A stretch of 64,000 nt of DNA from an uncultured Desulfobulbus sp. (GCF_963664075.1 NZ_OY760916.1:3369001-3433000); one strand, 5' to 3'; shown: positions 28,715-38,338, numbered from the stretch's first letter. The notes: a model not told the origin generated them from the letters alone. Made by a program: numbers and translations.

Positions 28715-29758
28715 TCAAATACGCCACTCCTCCAGCTCATCGCCCAAGAGTGGCTCCTGCCAGCGGACCTCCTGCTGCCCGCCTCGAAAAATCAGGACGT
28801 CGGAGCCGAGTGGCCCTTCGTGTACCTTTTTACCGTAGCGAATGACCAGTCCCGCCAGCTGCCCGATCAGGGTCTCTTCTTCCTGGCTCCCTGGGGCATA
28901 GGCAGGGGCGTGTCGCAACAGCCCCAGTGGACCGGGACGTACGTCCATGCGCATCGTCCAGTCATCCGAGCCGCACAGCGCCTCCAGCTTATCGTTTTCC
29001 CGCTCATCACGGCCAAGGATAAACCAGACATGTTCACTGAGGCGAAAGTGACGGCCAATGCTCAAAAGGCGGATATCATCCACGGCCCGCTGCTGGTCAA
29101 AAGAGAAAAGGCCATGATAAAAATGTTTAATCCGGGCCGCCAGATTGGGGTCGGTGAGCATACAGCCGCCGGCAGGAGCCGGGTAATCATGGATGCCAAA
29201 GGCTGCAGCAAGTTTTTTTTGCTCCTTTCTCCCCCGACCGGCAAAACGATGCAGCTGCTCGCGATCAACCAGTCCCTGGGTTTCCGCCTGAGTAGGATTC
29301 ATCAGCTGGGCACAAAGAGGCCGTAAAAGCAATCCTTCGCAGCCGGAATCGCGCTCAATAACCCGTAAGGTATCGCGTCGTTGGGACATGGGGCGCTGCC
29401 CGAGCACCTCACCGGTGATGATAAAGGAGGCACCATATTCGGCCATCAGCCTGCGTGCCTGCCGCAACATAAAAATTTTACAATCGATACAGGGGTTGAA
29501 ATTTTTGCCGAAGCCATGCACCGGCTGCTCAAGCATGCGCACGTAGCCCTCGGAGATATCAACCACACGCACAGTAATGCCATATTTTTGCTGCATCTCC
29601 TGGGCATAGGCGGCTTCATCCTGAAGAAGATCGTGATCAAAAAAAGGCGTCACGAATTTCAGCCCGATCACCTCAATCCCCTGAGCCATGATCACACGGC
29701 AGGCTAGGATAGAATCCAGCCCACCTGAGAAGAGGCCTATGGCTCGCACACCACTCAT
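28715..29758 (-). CDS. ThiI/MnmA-like PP-loop ATP pyrophosphatase (probable tRNA thiolation)
   Basis: This 347-residue protein opens with a PP-loop, GLFSGGLDSILA, that adenylates the substrate. A Cys in NPCIDCKIFM and one in PAGGCMLTD lie where MnmA/ThiI-type enzymes have catalytic cysteines. The C-terminal 100 residues (RHFRLSEHVWFILGRDE onward) resemble a small RNA-binding domain of the NFACT-R/DUF814 kind. The overall architecture fits a tRNA sulfurtransferase found in anaerobic deltaproteobacteria rather than canonical MnmA. It overlaps recN by 4 nt and is followed by the tRNA nucleotidyltransferase. The exact modified base is not known. Confidence 0.8.
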   Translation of the reverse strand: MSGVRAIGLFSGGLDSILACRVIMAQGIEVIGLKFVTPFFDHDLLQDEAAYAQEMQQKYGITVRVVDISEGYVRMLEQPVHGFGKNFNPCIDCKIFMLRQARRLMAEYGASFIITGEVLGQRPMSQRRDTLRVIERDSGCEGLLLRPLCAQLMNPTQAETQGLVDREQLHRFAGRGRKEQKKLAAAFGIHDYPAPAGGCMLTDPNLAARIKHFYHGLFSFDQQRAVDDIRLLSIGRHFRLSEHVWFILGRDERENDKLEALCGSDDWTMRMDVRPGPLGLLRHAPAYAPGSQEEETLIGQLAGLVIRYGKKVHEGPLGSDVLIFRGGQQEVRWQEPLLGDELEEWRI

Positions 29759-31449
29759 GCAACTTTTCTCCTCTGGCTGCGGCTGATCAGTTCCCCTGCA
29801 AAAGCCAGGGTCTGGAGCGAAGGCTGCTCCCCACCAAGCATGCGGGCCAGCTCCTGGGTGCGTTGTTGCTCGTCTAATTCTTTAATCACAGTTCGCGTAC
29901 GTCCGTTGTCCACCTGTTTTTGCACCGTAAAATGCACATCCGCCCAGGCCGCGATTTGCGGCAAATGGGTAATACAGATGACCTGATGATGGCCAGCGAG
30001 CTCACCGATTTTCTCGGCTACCGCCTCGGCGGCCTGTCCCCCGATGCCAGCATCCACTTCATCAAAAATAACCGTTTCAACCTTATCCCGCCGGGCCAGC
30101 AAGCACTTCATGGCAAGCATCAAGCGGGACAACTCACCACCTGAGACAATCTTTGCCAGCGGCTTAGGAGGCTCGCCAGGATTTGCAGAAAAGTTGAATT
30201 CAACCAGATCACGTCCCGTACTCTGGATACCATCGAGCCCCATTCCCTCTGGCGTAGACATAGCCACCTCAAAAACGGCCTGATTAAAACTCAGCGATGC
30301 AAGTTCCTGCTCCATCCCTATTTTTAATTTCTGGGCAACCTCGCGCCGTGCCTGACTCAGCTCGGTGGCGCGGAGAAGCGCTTCTGTGGAGATCTCCTCA
30401 AGGCGCAGCTCGGCCTGGCTGATCTCGGCATCCAAACTTTCCAAAACCGCAAGCTCGGCTTCAGCCTGCTGGGCAAAGACCAGGACATCCTCCAGGCTCG
30501 GCCCATATTTTCGCTGCAACTGCTTCAGTTCGGTCAACCGCCCGGAAATCCACTCCAGCCGAGAGGGATCCATGGGGATATTCTCACGATACTGATCAAG
30601 GGCAGCAGCCACATCCTCAAGTTCATAGCCTGCTGATCCTATACGCTCGGCCAAGGGCGCTAATGTATCGTCAAGCGTCGCTGCGTGCTCTATTTTTTTG
30701 CGAATTTCTACCAATATGTCGGTTATGGAGCCCGAAATTTCACGCCAGCTCTCTCCAACCAAACGCACCAGCACATCTGATGCCTTAAGCTGATCCCGTT
30801 CTTTGATCAGTTGCTCGTCTTCGGCGGCAATGGGCTTGCACTTACGAATTTCATCGAGTTGAAAACGCAAAAAATCCCGGTGCTGTTCTTTATCCTGCTC
30901 CTTTTCCAAAAGTTGGCGCAGTTCTGATGAGGCCTGTTGCCACCGCCGAAAAAGCTTGGAGAACTGCTGTCGCATCCCGCGCAAATCCCCATAGAGATCG
31001 AGAAAATCAAGATGAGATCGACTATTGAGCAGTTGTTGCTGATCGTGCTGGCTGGCAATGTTGATCAAGTTTGCACTCAACTCCCCGCAGAGGCGGCTGG
31101 TCACACTTTGATCGTTTATATAGAGCCTGGAGCGACCTGCTTTTGTAAGCACGCGACGAATAATGCAATCTTGCCCGTCCTTCAGTGAGTGTTCACGCAA
31201 CAACTCATTTATTTCATTATGATCGGGACGCAGTTTAAATATCGCCTCGATGGTGGCCTGGTTGCAATCGTTGCGGACCCAGGAAGTCGTGCCCCGGCCT
31301 CCGGTGAGCAGGTTAATTGCCTGCAATATGATCGACTTACCAGCACCGGTTTCTCCAGTGAGGACAATCAAACCGTTGCTTCTTGCAGACAGGTCCAGGT
31401 TAAGGGCGTCAATCAACGCTAGATTTTGTACACGAAGTTCCTGAAGCAT
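29755..31449 (-). CDS. recN: DNA repair protein RecN
   Basis: RecN is an SMC-like ATPase in double-strand break repair. The 564-residue chain has Walker A GETGAGKSIILQAI near the N terminus, two coiled-coil arms in the middle, a signature-type segment (VSGGELSRLMLAMK) and Walker B TVIFDEVDAGIGG. Length and order match the family. It begins the minus-strand repair/RNA gene set; a divergent regulator starts 116 nt away. Confidence 0.96.
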   Translation of the reverse strand: MLQELRVQNLALIDALNLDLSARSNGLIVLTGETGAGKSIILQAINLLTGGRGTTSWVRNDCNQATIEAIFKLRPDHNEINELLREHSLKDGQDCIIRRVLTKAGRSRLYINDQSVTSRLCGELSANLINIASQHDQQQLLNSRSHLDFLDLYGDLRGMRQQFSKLFRRWQQASSELRQLLEKEQDKEQHRDFLRFQLDEIRKCKPIAAEDEQLIKERDQLKASDVLVRLVGESWREISGSITDILVEIRKKIEHAATLDDTLAPLAERIGSAGYELEDVAAALDQYRENIPMDPSRLEWISGRLTELKQLQRKYGPSLEDVLVFAQQAEAELAVLESLDAEISQAELRLEEISTEALLRATELSQARREVAQKLKIGMEQELASLSFNQAVFEVAMSTPEGMGLDGIQSTGRDLVEFNFSANPGEPPKPLAKIVSGGELSRLMLAMKCLLARRDKVETVIFDEVDAGIGGQAAEAVAEKIGELAGHHQVICITHLPQIAAWADVHFTVQKQVDNGRTRTVIKELDEQQRTQELARMLGGEQPSLQTLAFAGELISRSQRRKVA

Positions 31450-31495
31450 GGCATATTACAGGCTGTGAGAGGAGGAGCAAGCGGGGACATTCTCC

Positions 31496-31536
31496 TTGAC
31501 GCCCCACATACAAAATTGTATCATCCCGAAGATACA
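31496..31536 (+). promoter_or_regulatory. promoter and inverted repeats upstream of the DtxR-type regulator
   Basis: TTGACG (31496-31501) and TATCAT (31519-31524) are spaced by exactly 17 bp, a good sigma70 promoter. Two inverted repeats overlap its -10: ATACAA/TTGTAT (31508-31521) and TGTATC/GATACA (31517-31536). Palindromes at the -10 are what a metal-dependent repressor would bind, so the regulator may control itself. Binding is inferred. Confidence 0.6.
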
Positions 31537-31565
31537 TGAAAAATTCATTTGTCTGGAGCAAAAAA

Positions 31566-32081
31566 ATGGCGGAGACGCAACAACTCAGCGCAAGCCTTGA
31601 AGATTATATTGAGACAATTTATCATATTATCACAGAAAAGCAGGTTGCACGCGGCAAAGATATTTCAGCCAGGCTTTCGGTCAGTGGTGCATCGGTCACC
31701 GAGGCCCTTCGAGCGCTTTCTCGAAGAGGTTTGATTAATTACGCCCCCTACGAGGTGATAACCCTCACAGATGAAGGGCGGCTTGTTGCCGAAGACGTCA
31801 TTCACCGCCATAATTCGCTCAAGCAATTTTTCACTGACGTCCTTGCCATAGAAGAAACTCTGGCCGAGGAAGGCGCGTGTAAGATTGAGCATACAGCACC
31901 ACCTGAAATCATCAATCGCATGGTGGAGTTTATCAAATTTCTCGAGGTCTGCCCACGGGGAGGCGATGATCTCATCAATGGCTTTGCCAGTTTCTGTCAA
32001 CGGGGGGGCACCACCGCCAACTGCGCCAACTGCATCTCGCAATGTATGGATGGCAACAATCCTTTGACACAAAACGAATAA
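31566..32081 (+). CDS. DtxR/MntR-family metal-dependent transcriptional regulator
   Basis: The 171-residue protein has the N-terminal winged helix of DtxR/MntR proteins (SLEDYIETIYHI, then VSGASVTEALRALSRRGLINY as the recognition region) and a helical dimerisation/metal domain with VIHRHNSLKQFF and CKIEHTAPPEIINR, whose His, Glu and Cys can bind Fe(II) or Mn(II). The C terminus has four extra cysteines (CPRGG, FCQRGG, CANC). There is no C-terminal SH3-like domain. The start at 31566 has TGGAG at good spacing. No metal transporter gene lies next to it, so the metal is undecided. Confidence 0.88.
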   Translation: MAETQQLSASLEDYIETIYHIITEKQVARGKDISARLSVSGASVTEALRALSRRGLINYAPYEVITLTDEGRLVAEDVIHRHNSLKQFFTDVLAIEETLAEEGACKIEHTAPPEIINRMVEFIKFLEVCPRGGDDLINGFASFCQRGGTTANCANCISQCMDGNNPLTQNE

Positions 32082-32201
32082 AACTTTTCTCTATTCCGCT
32101 GGCTGAGCAAGCATGTAACCCAGTGTGTATATTAGCATATCCACCAAGCTACGCAACGGATACCTCTGCAAGGCCTTCCCTTTAGCAAAAGGCTCGAGAT
32201 C

Positions 32202-33425
32202 ATGCCTGTTTTTGAATATACCGCGCTGAATGCTTCCGGAAAAAAGGTTAAAGGAATTATTGATGCTGATTCGCATGCAGCTGCACGTCAGAAAATCCGG
32301 AGCAGTGGCAACTATCCTATCAATATCAAGGAGAGTGTTGCCAAAAAAGATGGTGGCAAGGGATCCATTTTCACCCGGCAGCTAGGCACGAATATCAAAC
32401 AGCAGGAAATTCATCTGGCAACCCGGCAGCTGGCAACCCTCCTGGGCGCAGGGATTCCGCTGGTGCCATCGATAGCAGGGCTCATTGAGCAGACCTCAAA
32501 TCGGAGCCTGCAGACCGTTCTGGCTCAAGTCAAAGACGCCGTCAACGAGGGGAACTCTTTAACCTCCGCCTTAAGCGACCACCCCCGCCTCTTTTCCAAA
32601 ATTTACATCAACATGGTGCGGGCCGGTGAAGCCTCGGGCTCCCTCGATGTAGTTTTGGACAGGCTCGCCGAATTTGGAGAGAACCAACATGCCATCCGCA
32701 GCCGTATCAAGGCAGCTCTGCTGTACCCTATCTTTATGGCTATTGTCGGGATTGCGGTGCTCTTTCTTCTCATCACCTTTATCGTCCCCAGTATTACCTC
32801 GGTATTTGAAGGAACCCAGCAGGCCCTCCCCCTGCCCACCATTCTCCTCATCAGCCTGAGCACCCTCCTTAAGCAATTCTGGTGGGCAGTTCTCGCCAGT
32901 CTTGGAGGCTCGGTGGCACTGGTACGCTGGTATGTCACGACCCCGCCAGGAAGACGCCATTGGGATCAACTCAAGCTCACCGCACCTGGAATTCGTGACC
33001 TGAGCATCAAAACCGCTTCTGCCCGTTTCAGCCGCACCTTATCAAGTCTATTGCAATCGGGAGTCCCGCTATTTAGCTCCCTGATCATTGTTCGCAACAT
33101 TGTCGACAATGTGGTCCTCGCCGAGGAAATTGGGGCCGCCGGTGCAGAACTGGAAAAAGGATCAAGCCTGTCCCAATTTTTCCGTCATTCACAGTACTTT
33201 CCGCCCATGCTGGTGCAGATGATGGCAGTAGGAGAACAAAGTGGCGCCTTGGACACTATGTTGGGAAAAGCTGCGGATAGTTATGAAAAGGAGGTGGAGG
33301 CAAAAATTCTGGCGCTAACTTCAATGATTGAACCGGTGATGATTCTCACCATGGGAGTCGCCGTCAGTTTTATCGTTGTTTCGATTCTCCTTCCTATATT
33401 CGAAATGAATCAGCTCATCAGATAA
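32202..33425 (+). CDS. gspF: type II secretion inner-membrane platform protein GspF
   Basis: GspF is the polytopic platform protein of the T2SS that contacts GspE and GspL. The 407-residue chain shows the two repeated cytoplasmic domains and three membrane segments (near residues 170-195, 220-245 and 375-400). Typical segments are MPVFEYTALNASGKKVKGII, ATLLGAGIPLV and QMMAVGEQSGALDTML. It lies apart from the other gsp genes on the plus strand and converges on gspE with a 37-nt gap, unlike the usual E-F-G order. Confidence 0.94.
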   Translation: MPVFEYTALNASGKKVKGIIDADSHAAARQKIRSSGNYPINIKESVAKKDGGKGSIFTRQLGTNIKQQEIHLATRQLATLLGAGIPLVPSIAGLIEQTSNRSLQTVLAQVKDAVNEGNSLTSALSDHPRLFSKIYINMVRAGEASGSLDVVLDRLAEFGENQHAIRSRIKAALLYPIFMAIVGIAVLFLLITFIVPSITSVFEGTQQALPLPTILLISLSTLLKQFWWAVLASLGGSVALVRWYVTTPPGRRHWDQLKLTAPGIRDLSIKTASARFSRTLSSLLQSGVPLFSSLIIVRNIVDNVVLAEEIGAAGAELEKGSSLSQFFRHSQYFPPMLVQMMAVGEQSGALDTMLGKAADSYEKEVEAKILALTSMIEPVMILTMGVAVSFIVVSILLPIFEMNQLIR

Positions 33426-33462
33426 AAGCCACCACCTGTGTTGATATAAAGCCACGACTGCC

Positions 33463-35154
33463 TCAGGTAACGCGAAAAACCTCTTCTAAAGTTGTCAGCC
33501 CCTGAAGGACCTTACGTAGCCCATCCTGGCGCAAAGTCAGCATGCCGGTTGCCAATGAGGACAGCGCTTGTTTTTTGATCTGTCCCGCATCCGAGGTCGT
33601 CAAGATCAGGCTTTTCATCACCGGGGTAAGTGACATCAACTCATAAATCCCCACCCTCCCCTTATACCCGGTTTGCAGACATTCCGGGCAGCCCGTTCCT
33701 CGATAGAGATCACGCTCGCCAAATTTAATAGGTGAGAGTCCTGCCTTTTCAAGATACGTTTTCGATGGTCGATAGGCTTCCCGGCAATGAGGACATATTT
33801 TGCGCACCAAACGCTGAGCCATAATCGCATTCACCGCCGAGGACACTAAAAATGGTTCGACCCCCATATCGATCAGGCGGGTGATAGCACTGGCGGCGTC
33901 GTTTGTATGCAGAGTCGAAAAAACAAGGTGGCCGGTCAATGCCGACTGAATGGCGATCTCAGCGGTCTCCAGATCACGAATTTCTCCCACCAAAATAACA
34001 TCGGGGTCCTGGCGGACAATGGTACGGAGCCCACTGGCAAAGGTCAGGCCAACCTTGGAATTGACCTGGACTTGGCTGATGCCGTTCATCTGATACTCGA
34101 TCGGATCTTCAACCGTAATGATATTAACATCGGGCTGATTAAGCACGCCAAGGGCAGAATAGAGGGTTGTGGTTTTCCCGCTACCGGTGGGACCAGTGAC
34201 CAGAATAATACCGTGGGGTGCTTTGATCAATTGCAGAAAATGCTCCATATCCTCCTTGGCCATGCCCAGATCCTTTAGAGGGACAAGTGAGCTAGATTTA
34301 TCTAAGAGGCGCATAACCACACGCTCTCCGAAGGAGGTCGGCAAAGTCGAGACACGAATATCAATATTGCGATCAGCCAAGCGAATCTCTATACGACCGT
34401 CCTGAGGCAGGCGTTTCTCTGCAATATCCATCTTGGCCATAATCTTGATACGTGAGACCAGCTTACTCTGCACATGCCGAGGGGGAGAATACATATCGTA
34501 GAGAATGCCATCGACACGCTTACGAATCTTGACCCGATCTTTATACGACTCGATATGGATATCGGAGGCATTATCGCGGACGGCCTGAGAAAGCACCAGG
34601 TTCACCAGTTTAATGACGGGCGCGTCGCTGGTGTCATCCAGAAGATCAGCCGTTTCCTCGATCTCGGAGAGGATACTCTCTGGATTTTCCTCGTCCATGT
34701 CCTGCATCACCCGGTCGGCAGCATCTTTTCGAGTGGTATCGTAGGCTGCGTTTATGGCGACAAAAATCTCATTTGATGGGGCCAGGACATTACGAATTCC
34801 TTCCCAGTGCAACAGGCGTGTGAGATCATCAAGCTGTTGAAAGTTGGCCGGCTCGGCAAGGGCAATATAGGCACTCTCCGGAGTTGCCACGGGAATCATT
34901 TTGAATTTTTTCAAAAATCCTATGGGAACCCGGTCCACAAAAAACGGGTCAGGGTCTGCTGGCAAGTGATAAACGACATCCAGCCCACACTGCTCGCTTC
35001 TGGCCCCAAGCAAATCTTCTTCGGAGATTTTACGTAGCTGGGTTAAAATCTCACCGATCCGGCCACCTCGCTCACGCTGGAGCTCAAGCGCCGCCTCTAT
35101 ACTTTCGGCGGCAACACCGTAATTTTCTATAAGGATTTCACCCAGTAATCGCAT
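33463..35154 (-). CDS. gspE: type II secretion ATPase GspE
   Basis: GspE is the cytoplasmic hexameric ATPase that powers pseudopilus assembly. The 563-residue protein has an N-terminal MshEN-like domain (LGEILIENYGV...), Walker A GPTGSGKTTTLYSAL, Asp box and Walker B (DPDVILVGEIRDLETAEIA), His box (TGHLVFSTLHTNDAASAITRL region) and a tetracysteine zinc site (CPHC and CPEC). It is the last gene of the minus-strand gsp cluster, 51 nt after gspD. All catalytic motifs are present. Confidence 0.96.
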   Translation of the reverse strand: MRLLGEILIENYGVAAESIEAALELQRERGGRIGEILTQLRKISEEDLLGARSEQCGLDVVYHLPADPDPFFVDRVPIGFLKKFKMIPVATPESAYIALAEPANFQQLDDLTRLLHWEGIRNVLAPSNEIFVAINAAYDTTRKDAADRVMQDMDEENPESILSEIEETADLLDDTSDAPVIKLVNLVLSQAVRDNASDIHIESYKDRVKIRKRVDGILYDMYSPPRHVQSKLVSRIKIMAKMDIAEKRLPQDGRIEIRLADRNIDIRVSTLPTSFGERVVMRLLDKSSSLVPLKDLGMAKEDMEHFLQLIKAPHGIILVTGPTGSGKTTTLYSALGVLNQPDVNIITVEDPIEYQMNGISQVQVNSKVGLTFASGLRTIVRQDPDVILVGEIRDLETAEIAIQSALTGHLVFSTLHTNDAASAITRLIDMGVEPFLVSSAVNAIMAQRLVRKICPHCREAYRPSKTYLEKAGLSPIKFGERDLYRGTGCPECLQTGYKGRVGIYELMSLTPVMKSLILTTSDAGQIKKQALSSLATGMLTLRQDGLRKVLQGLTTLEEVFRVT

Positions 35155-35205
35155 TAGTGAAACTCCCCTCCATAAAGACTCAAGCTGGGATGGGCTCCTT
35201 TCATC

Positions 35206-37458
35206 TTACTGACCTCGCTGGTTCAACCTTTTGAGCGCAGTACTGGCCACATCTTTAAGCGGGTTGGATAGTTCCCCGCCCCCTGTTGTCTTCTCAGGTC
35301 TTGGAAGGGTCAAAACACGCTGATAATAGGATGCGGCCTCCTTCCATTTCTGCTCACGTTCACAAATCACTCCAAGGTTAATCAACGCGGATCCGTTCTG
35401 TGCATCATTTTTCAGAGCCTGGACAAAAAACTCCCGAGCACGAACTAAATCATTTTGCATCAGTTTCTGCATACCTATATCAGAGAGAACACTTGCCTGC
35501 ACAGGATCAGATTTTGGATGGAAAAACTGATCAGCTATATCTCCAGTCTCCCGGTGGAGTTTTTCCATCTTCGCTCGTTTCTTATGATACAGGTCCGCAA
35601 GTTCTGCAGGATTTTCAACAATATGAGGGGTGATAAAGATATAAAGATTAGTCTTTTCAACACTATTACTGTGTGACTTAAACAACCAACCAAGAACGGG
35701 AATATCGCCTAAAACGGGAACTTTGTACTCGCCCTGAGTCGTGTCCTGGCCAATCATCCCTCCAATGACCACGGTTTCCTCATTGTGGACAATGACGGTA
35801 GTATCGGCTGTTCGTGTGAATGTGGATGGAGTGGTGGTGGTTTCCGTATCTTTAAGTTTCACCACCTCAACACCAATTTCCAGGCGAACGATATCCGCCT
35901 GATTGACCTGGGGGGTGATGGTCAAGCTGGTAGCGACATCCTTATATTCGTAATTGGTGTAATCCTGGCTAGAGTCTGTGGTATTTTTACTGGTGATATA
36001 GGGGACATTTTCCCCCACCTTGATGGAGGCTTTTTTATTATCTGTTGTTAAAATCTGGGGAGTGGCAATGACATTTACATCATCGTCACTCTTGTAGGCG
36101 TTCACCACTGCACCGAGGTTGGGAAAAGTGACATCTCCGATGGTGATACCACCACCTAAAACACCTAAAGTAAAGCCTGTAGGAAGGCTCCCGTTGTAGA
36201 GGGTATTCAAGGCATTGTAACTGTAATCGCCGGCTCCTCCACTAAAACCACCAATCACGGAGCCATCACCATCGGCCCAACTCACCCCGATACTGAAATC
36301 CTTGGAAACCTTGACCTCCATGATCAAAGCTTCGAGATAAACCATACGCCGTGGGATATCGAGCTGCTTGATCACGTTTTCAACCACCTCGTAATCTTCG
36401 CGAGGACCGGTGATAATCAGCGAGTTGGTTTCTTTATCCGCAACTATTTTAATTTCCTTGGAAATTGGTGGAGCTGAGGTACTTTTAAGGTTTCCACTTG
36501 GGGCGGCAGTATTTCGTGTTGTGGAGCTCTCGCTGGGCAAATTCATCAATACTTTAACTAATTCTTCGGCGTTTGCGTGCTGCAAATAGACCACATGAAT
36601 GTTGCCTTCTCGCCGTGGAACATCTGCATCAAGTTTCGCAACCACATCCCGTACTCGTTCAACAGATGACTTGGATGCAAAGACTATAAGGGTGTTGGTA
36701 CGCTCAAAAGGAATTATTTTAACCACCTCAGCACGAACCTCCCGTTTGGTTCGCGTGGTTACAAAAAGTTGATTCAGAGCCTTGGCAACATTGGCAGCAG
36801 AGGCATGATAGAGAGGGATTATCACCATTTCCTCACTATCAGGTGGTACATCCACAGCCTTGATGATATCCAGTAATCGATTGATATTGGATGAGTAATC
36901 AGTGAGGATTATCATGCCCGATTTGGTGTATGTCAGCACGACACTGGTCTTTGAGACCAGAGGGGTGAGCATAGCTTTTATCTCATCGGGGTTGGCATAT
37001 TTGAGTTCAATTATCTGGGTGACAACCTTATCTTCACCCGTGGCGCGCTGCCCTTGTTGCAAGGTAGCAATGGATTTAGATCGGGCTTCCACAGAGGGAA
37101 CAATTTTGATCACCGAGCCACTGGGAACCGCTGCATACCCATGCACTTCAAGGACTGATTCAAAAACCCGGTAGGCATCTTCTGCTGACACCTGGGTTGG
37201 AGAAATCACAGTCACCTTTCCTTGCACCTGACGGTCAACGATGAAATTCTTTCTAGTTAACTCACTGATGTATTTGATAAAAAGATTAATATCCACATCA
37301 TTAAAATCAATAGTGACAAAGCGTTGTGCCTTTTGGCTGGGTTGGGAAATTTTGGAATTGGCTGCATGGGCAGGCATCCCCCCCATTGCTCCAATCACCA
37401 TGCTCGCCAAAAGCAGCACACATAACTGGCCAAATTTCATCATACGCATTTTCATCAT
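35206..37458 (-). CDS. gspD: type II secretion outer-membrane secretin GspD with C-terminal TPR tail
   Basis: GspD forms the outer-membrane channel of the T2SS. The 750-residue protein has a signal peptide ending in PAHA, an N0 domain (FVTIDFNDVDINLFIKYISELT), N1-N3 repeats, a Ser/Thr-rich loop and the secretin domain with VPVLGDIPVLGWLF near residue 600. After the secretin, where an S-domain would bind a pilotin, about 90 residues form TPR-like helices (MQNDLVRAREFFVQAL, then ALINLGVICEREQKWKEAASYYQRVL). No pilotin gene is near. I chose ATG 37458; a TTG two codons upstream has a better-spaced AAGGG. Confidence 0.93.
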   Translation of the reverse strand: MMKMRMMKFGQLCVLLLASMVIGAMGGMPAHAANSKISQPSQKAQRFVTIDFNDVDINLFIKYISELTRKNFIVDRQVQGKVTVISPTQVSAEDAYRVFESVLEVHGYAAVPSGSVIKIVPSVEARSKSIATLQQGQRATGEDKVVTQIIELKYANPDEIKAMLTPLVSKTSVVLTYTKSGMIILTDYSSNINRLLDIIKAVDVPPDSEEMVIIPLYHASAANVAKALNQLFVTTRTKREVRAEVVKIIPFERTNTLIVFASKSSVERVRDVVAKLDADVPRREGNIHVVYLQHANAEELVKVLMNLPSESSTTRNTAAPSGNLKSTSAPPISKEIKIVADKETNSLIITGPREDYEVVENVIKQLDIPRRMVYLEALIMEVKVSKDFSIGVSWADGDGSVIGGFSGGAGDYSYNALNTLYNGSLPTGFTLGVLGGGITIGDVTFPNLGAVVNAYKSDDDVNVIATPQILTTDNKKASIKVGENVPYITSKNTTDSSQDYTNYEYKDVATSLTITPQVNQADIVRLEIGVEVVKLKDTETTTTPSTFTRTADTTVIVHNEETVVIGGMIGQDTTQGEYKVPVLGDIPVLGWLFKSHSNSVEKTNLYIFITPHIVENPAELADLYHKKRAKMEKLHRETGDIADQFFHPKSDPVQASVLSDIGMQKLMQNDLVRAREFFVQALKNDAQNGSALINLGVICEREQKWKEAASYYQRVLTLPRPEKTTGGGELSNPLKDVASTALKRLNQRGQ

Positions 37459-37551
37459 GGTCAAGAATACCCTTTTAAAAAGGTAGGTTGTATTATTTAT
37501 TTCACACCCCGGATGATAACACCGAAGGTTCGGTGCCCCCGTGATTGCTGC

Positions 37552-38334
37552 CTATTCAACTGTCTCGACTTCTTCCAATGGAATGGCAGGCTCCATTTCA
37601 GCCGCCGCATCGTCAAATGTGTCATCAACAGAGGTTTCGAGCACAACATCCTTCGATTCTTTATCAATGGGAATCTCAATCAATTCCTGAGGTTCGGGCT
37701 GCGGCAATGCGCGATGAGAACCTCGAAAACTAATTCTTCGACGAGGAACGGCCCTGGGAACAGAGTGCACTGATTGTTCTTTTTTATTCAGAGTTACTGG
37801 TCTCCTAGGACGTAGAGGAGCTGGGGACGGTCCAGCACTATTATCCCTTTCTTTTATCACCAGGACCTCTTCACGACCATTCACCAAAAGGACAACTTTA
37901 CCTCGAGCAATACGTTTGATGATTGCGCCTTGAATTTCACTCCCCACCCGAAAAAGATCTTCGAGACGAGTTTTATCATCACGAATGATGGCACGTGCGT
38001 CTTTTTGCTCTCCAGCCACGGTTCCAAGAAGCGAGAGGCTTAATTGCGTTTTTTCCAACTGATCAATATTAGAGTCCTCCTGCTCAACGCTTTTTGCTGC
38101 AGGTGCTTCCTCACCCGCCTGAAAAATATTTCGTTTCAAGATGATTTCACGCACATCAACATGGGGAAGTTCGGCAGCCTCCTCTCCCGGAGGAGCATTC
38201 TCCTGTTCAAGCTCTACCGTCTTTTCTGATTGTTTCTCTGGCTGAAGGCGGTTTTCCATATTGAAGTACCACCATTGAACACCGGCATAGACAGCTATGG
38301 CAATAATGAATAAACGAATCAACAAGATACGCAC
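37552..38334 (-). CDS. gspC: type II secretion protein GspC
   Basis: GspC links the inner-membrane platform to the secretin. The 260-residue protein has an N-terminal membrane segment (residues 3-20), a Glu/Pro-rich linker and a homology region of about 100 residues (IILKRNIFQ through LSLLGTVAGEQKDARAIIRDD to VLLVNGREEVL). The rest is a low-complexity basic and then acidic tail; I see no PDZ domain, which many GspC proteins carry at the C terminus. It sits between gspN-like and gspD. Confidence 0.85.
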   Translation of the reverse strand: MRILLIRLFIIAIAVYAGVQWWYFNMENRLQPEKQSEKTVELEQENAPPGEEAAELPHVDVREIILKRNIFQAGEEAPAAKSVEQEDSNIDQLEKTQLSLSLLGTVAGEQKDARAIIRDDKTRLEDLFRVGSEIQGAIIKRIARGKVVLLVNGREEVLVIKERDNSAGPSPAPLRPRRPVTLNKKEQSVHSVPRAVPRRRISFRGSHRALPQPEPQELIEIPIDKESKDVVLETSVDDTFDDAAAEMEPAIPLEEVETVE

Positions 38335-38338
38335 AGCC

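Noticed and set aside
32091..32276. 61-codon minus-strand frame at the gspF start
   Set aside because: It overlaps the gspF 5' end, has no ribosome site and no family features.
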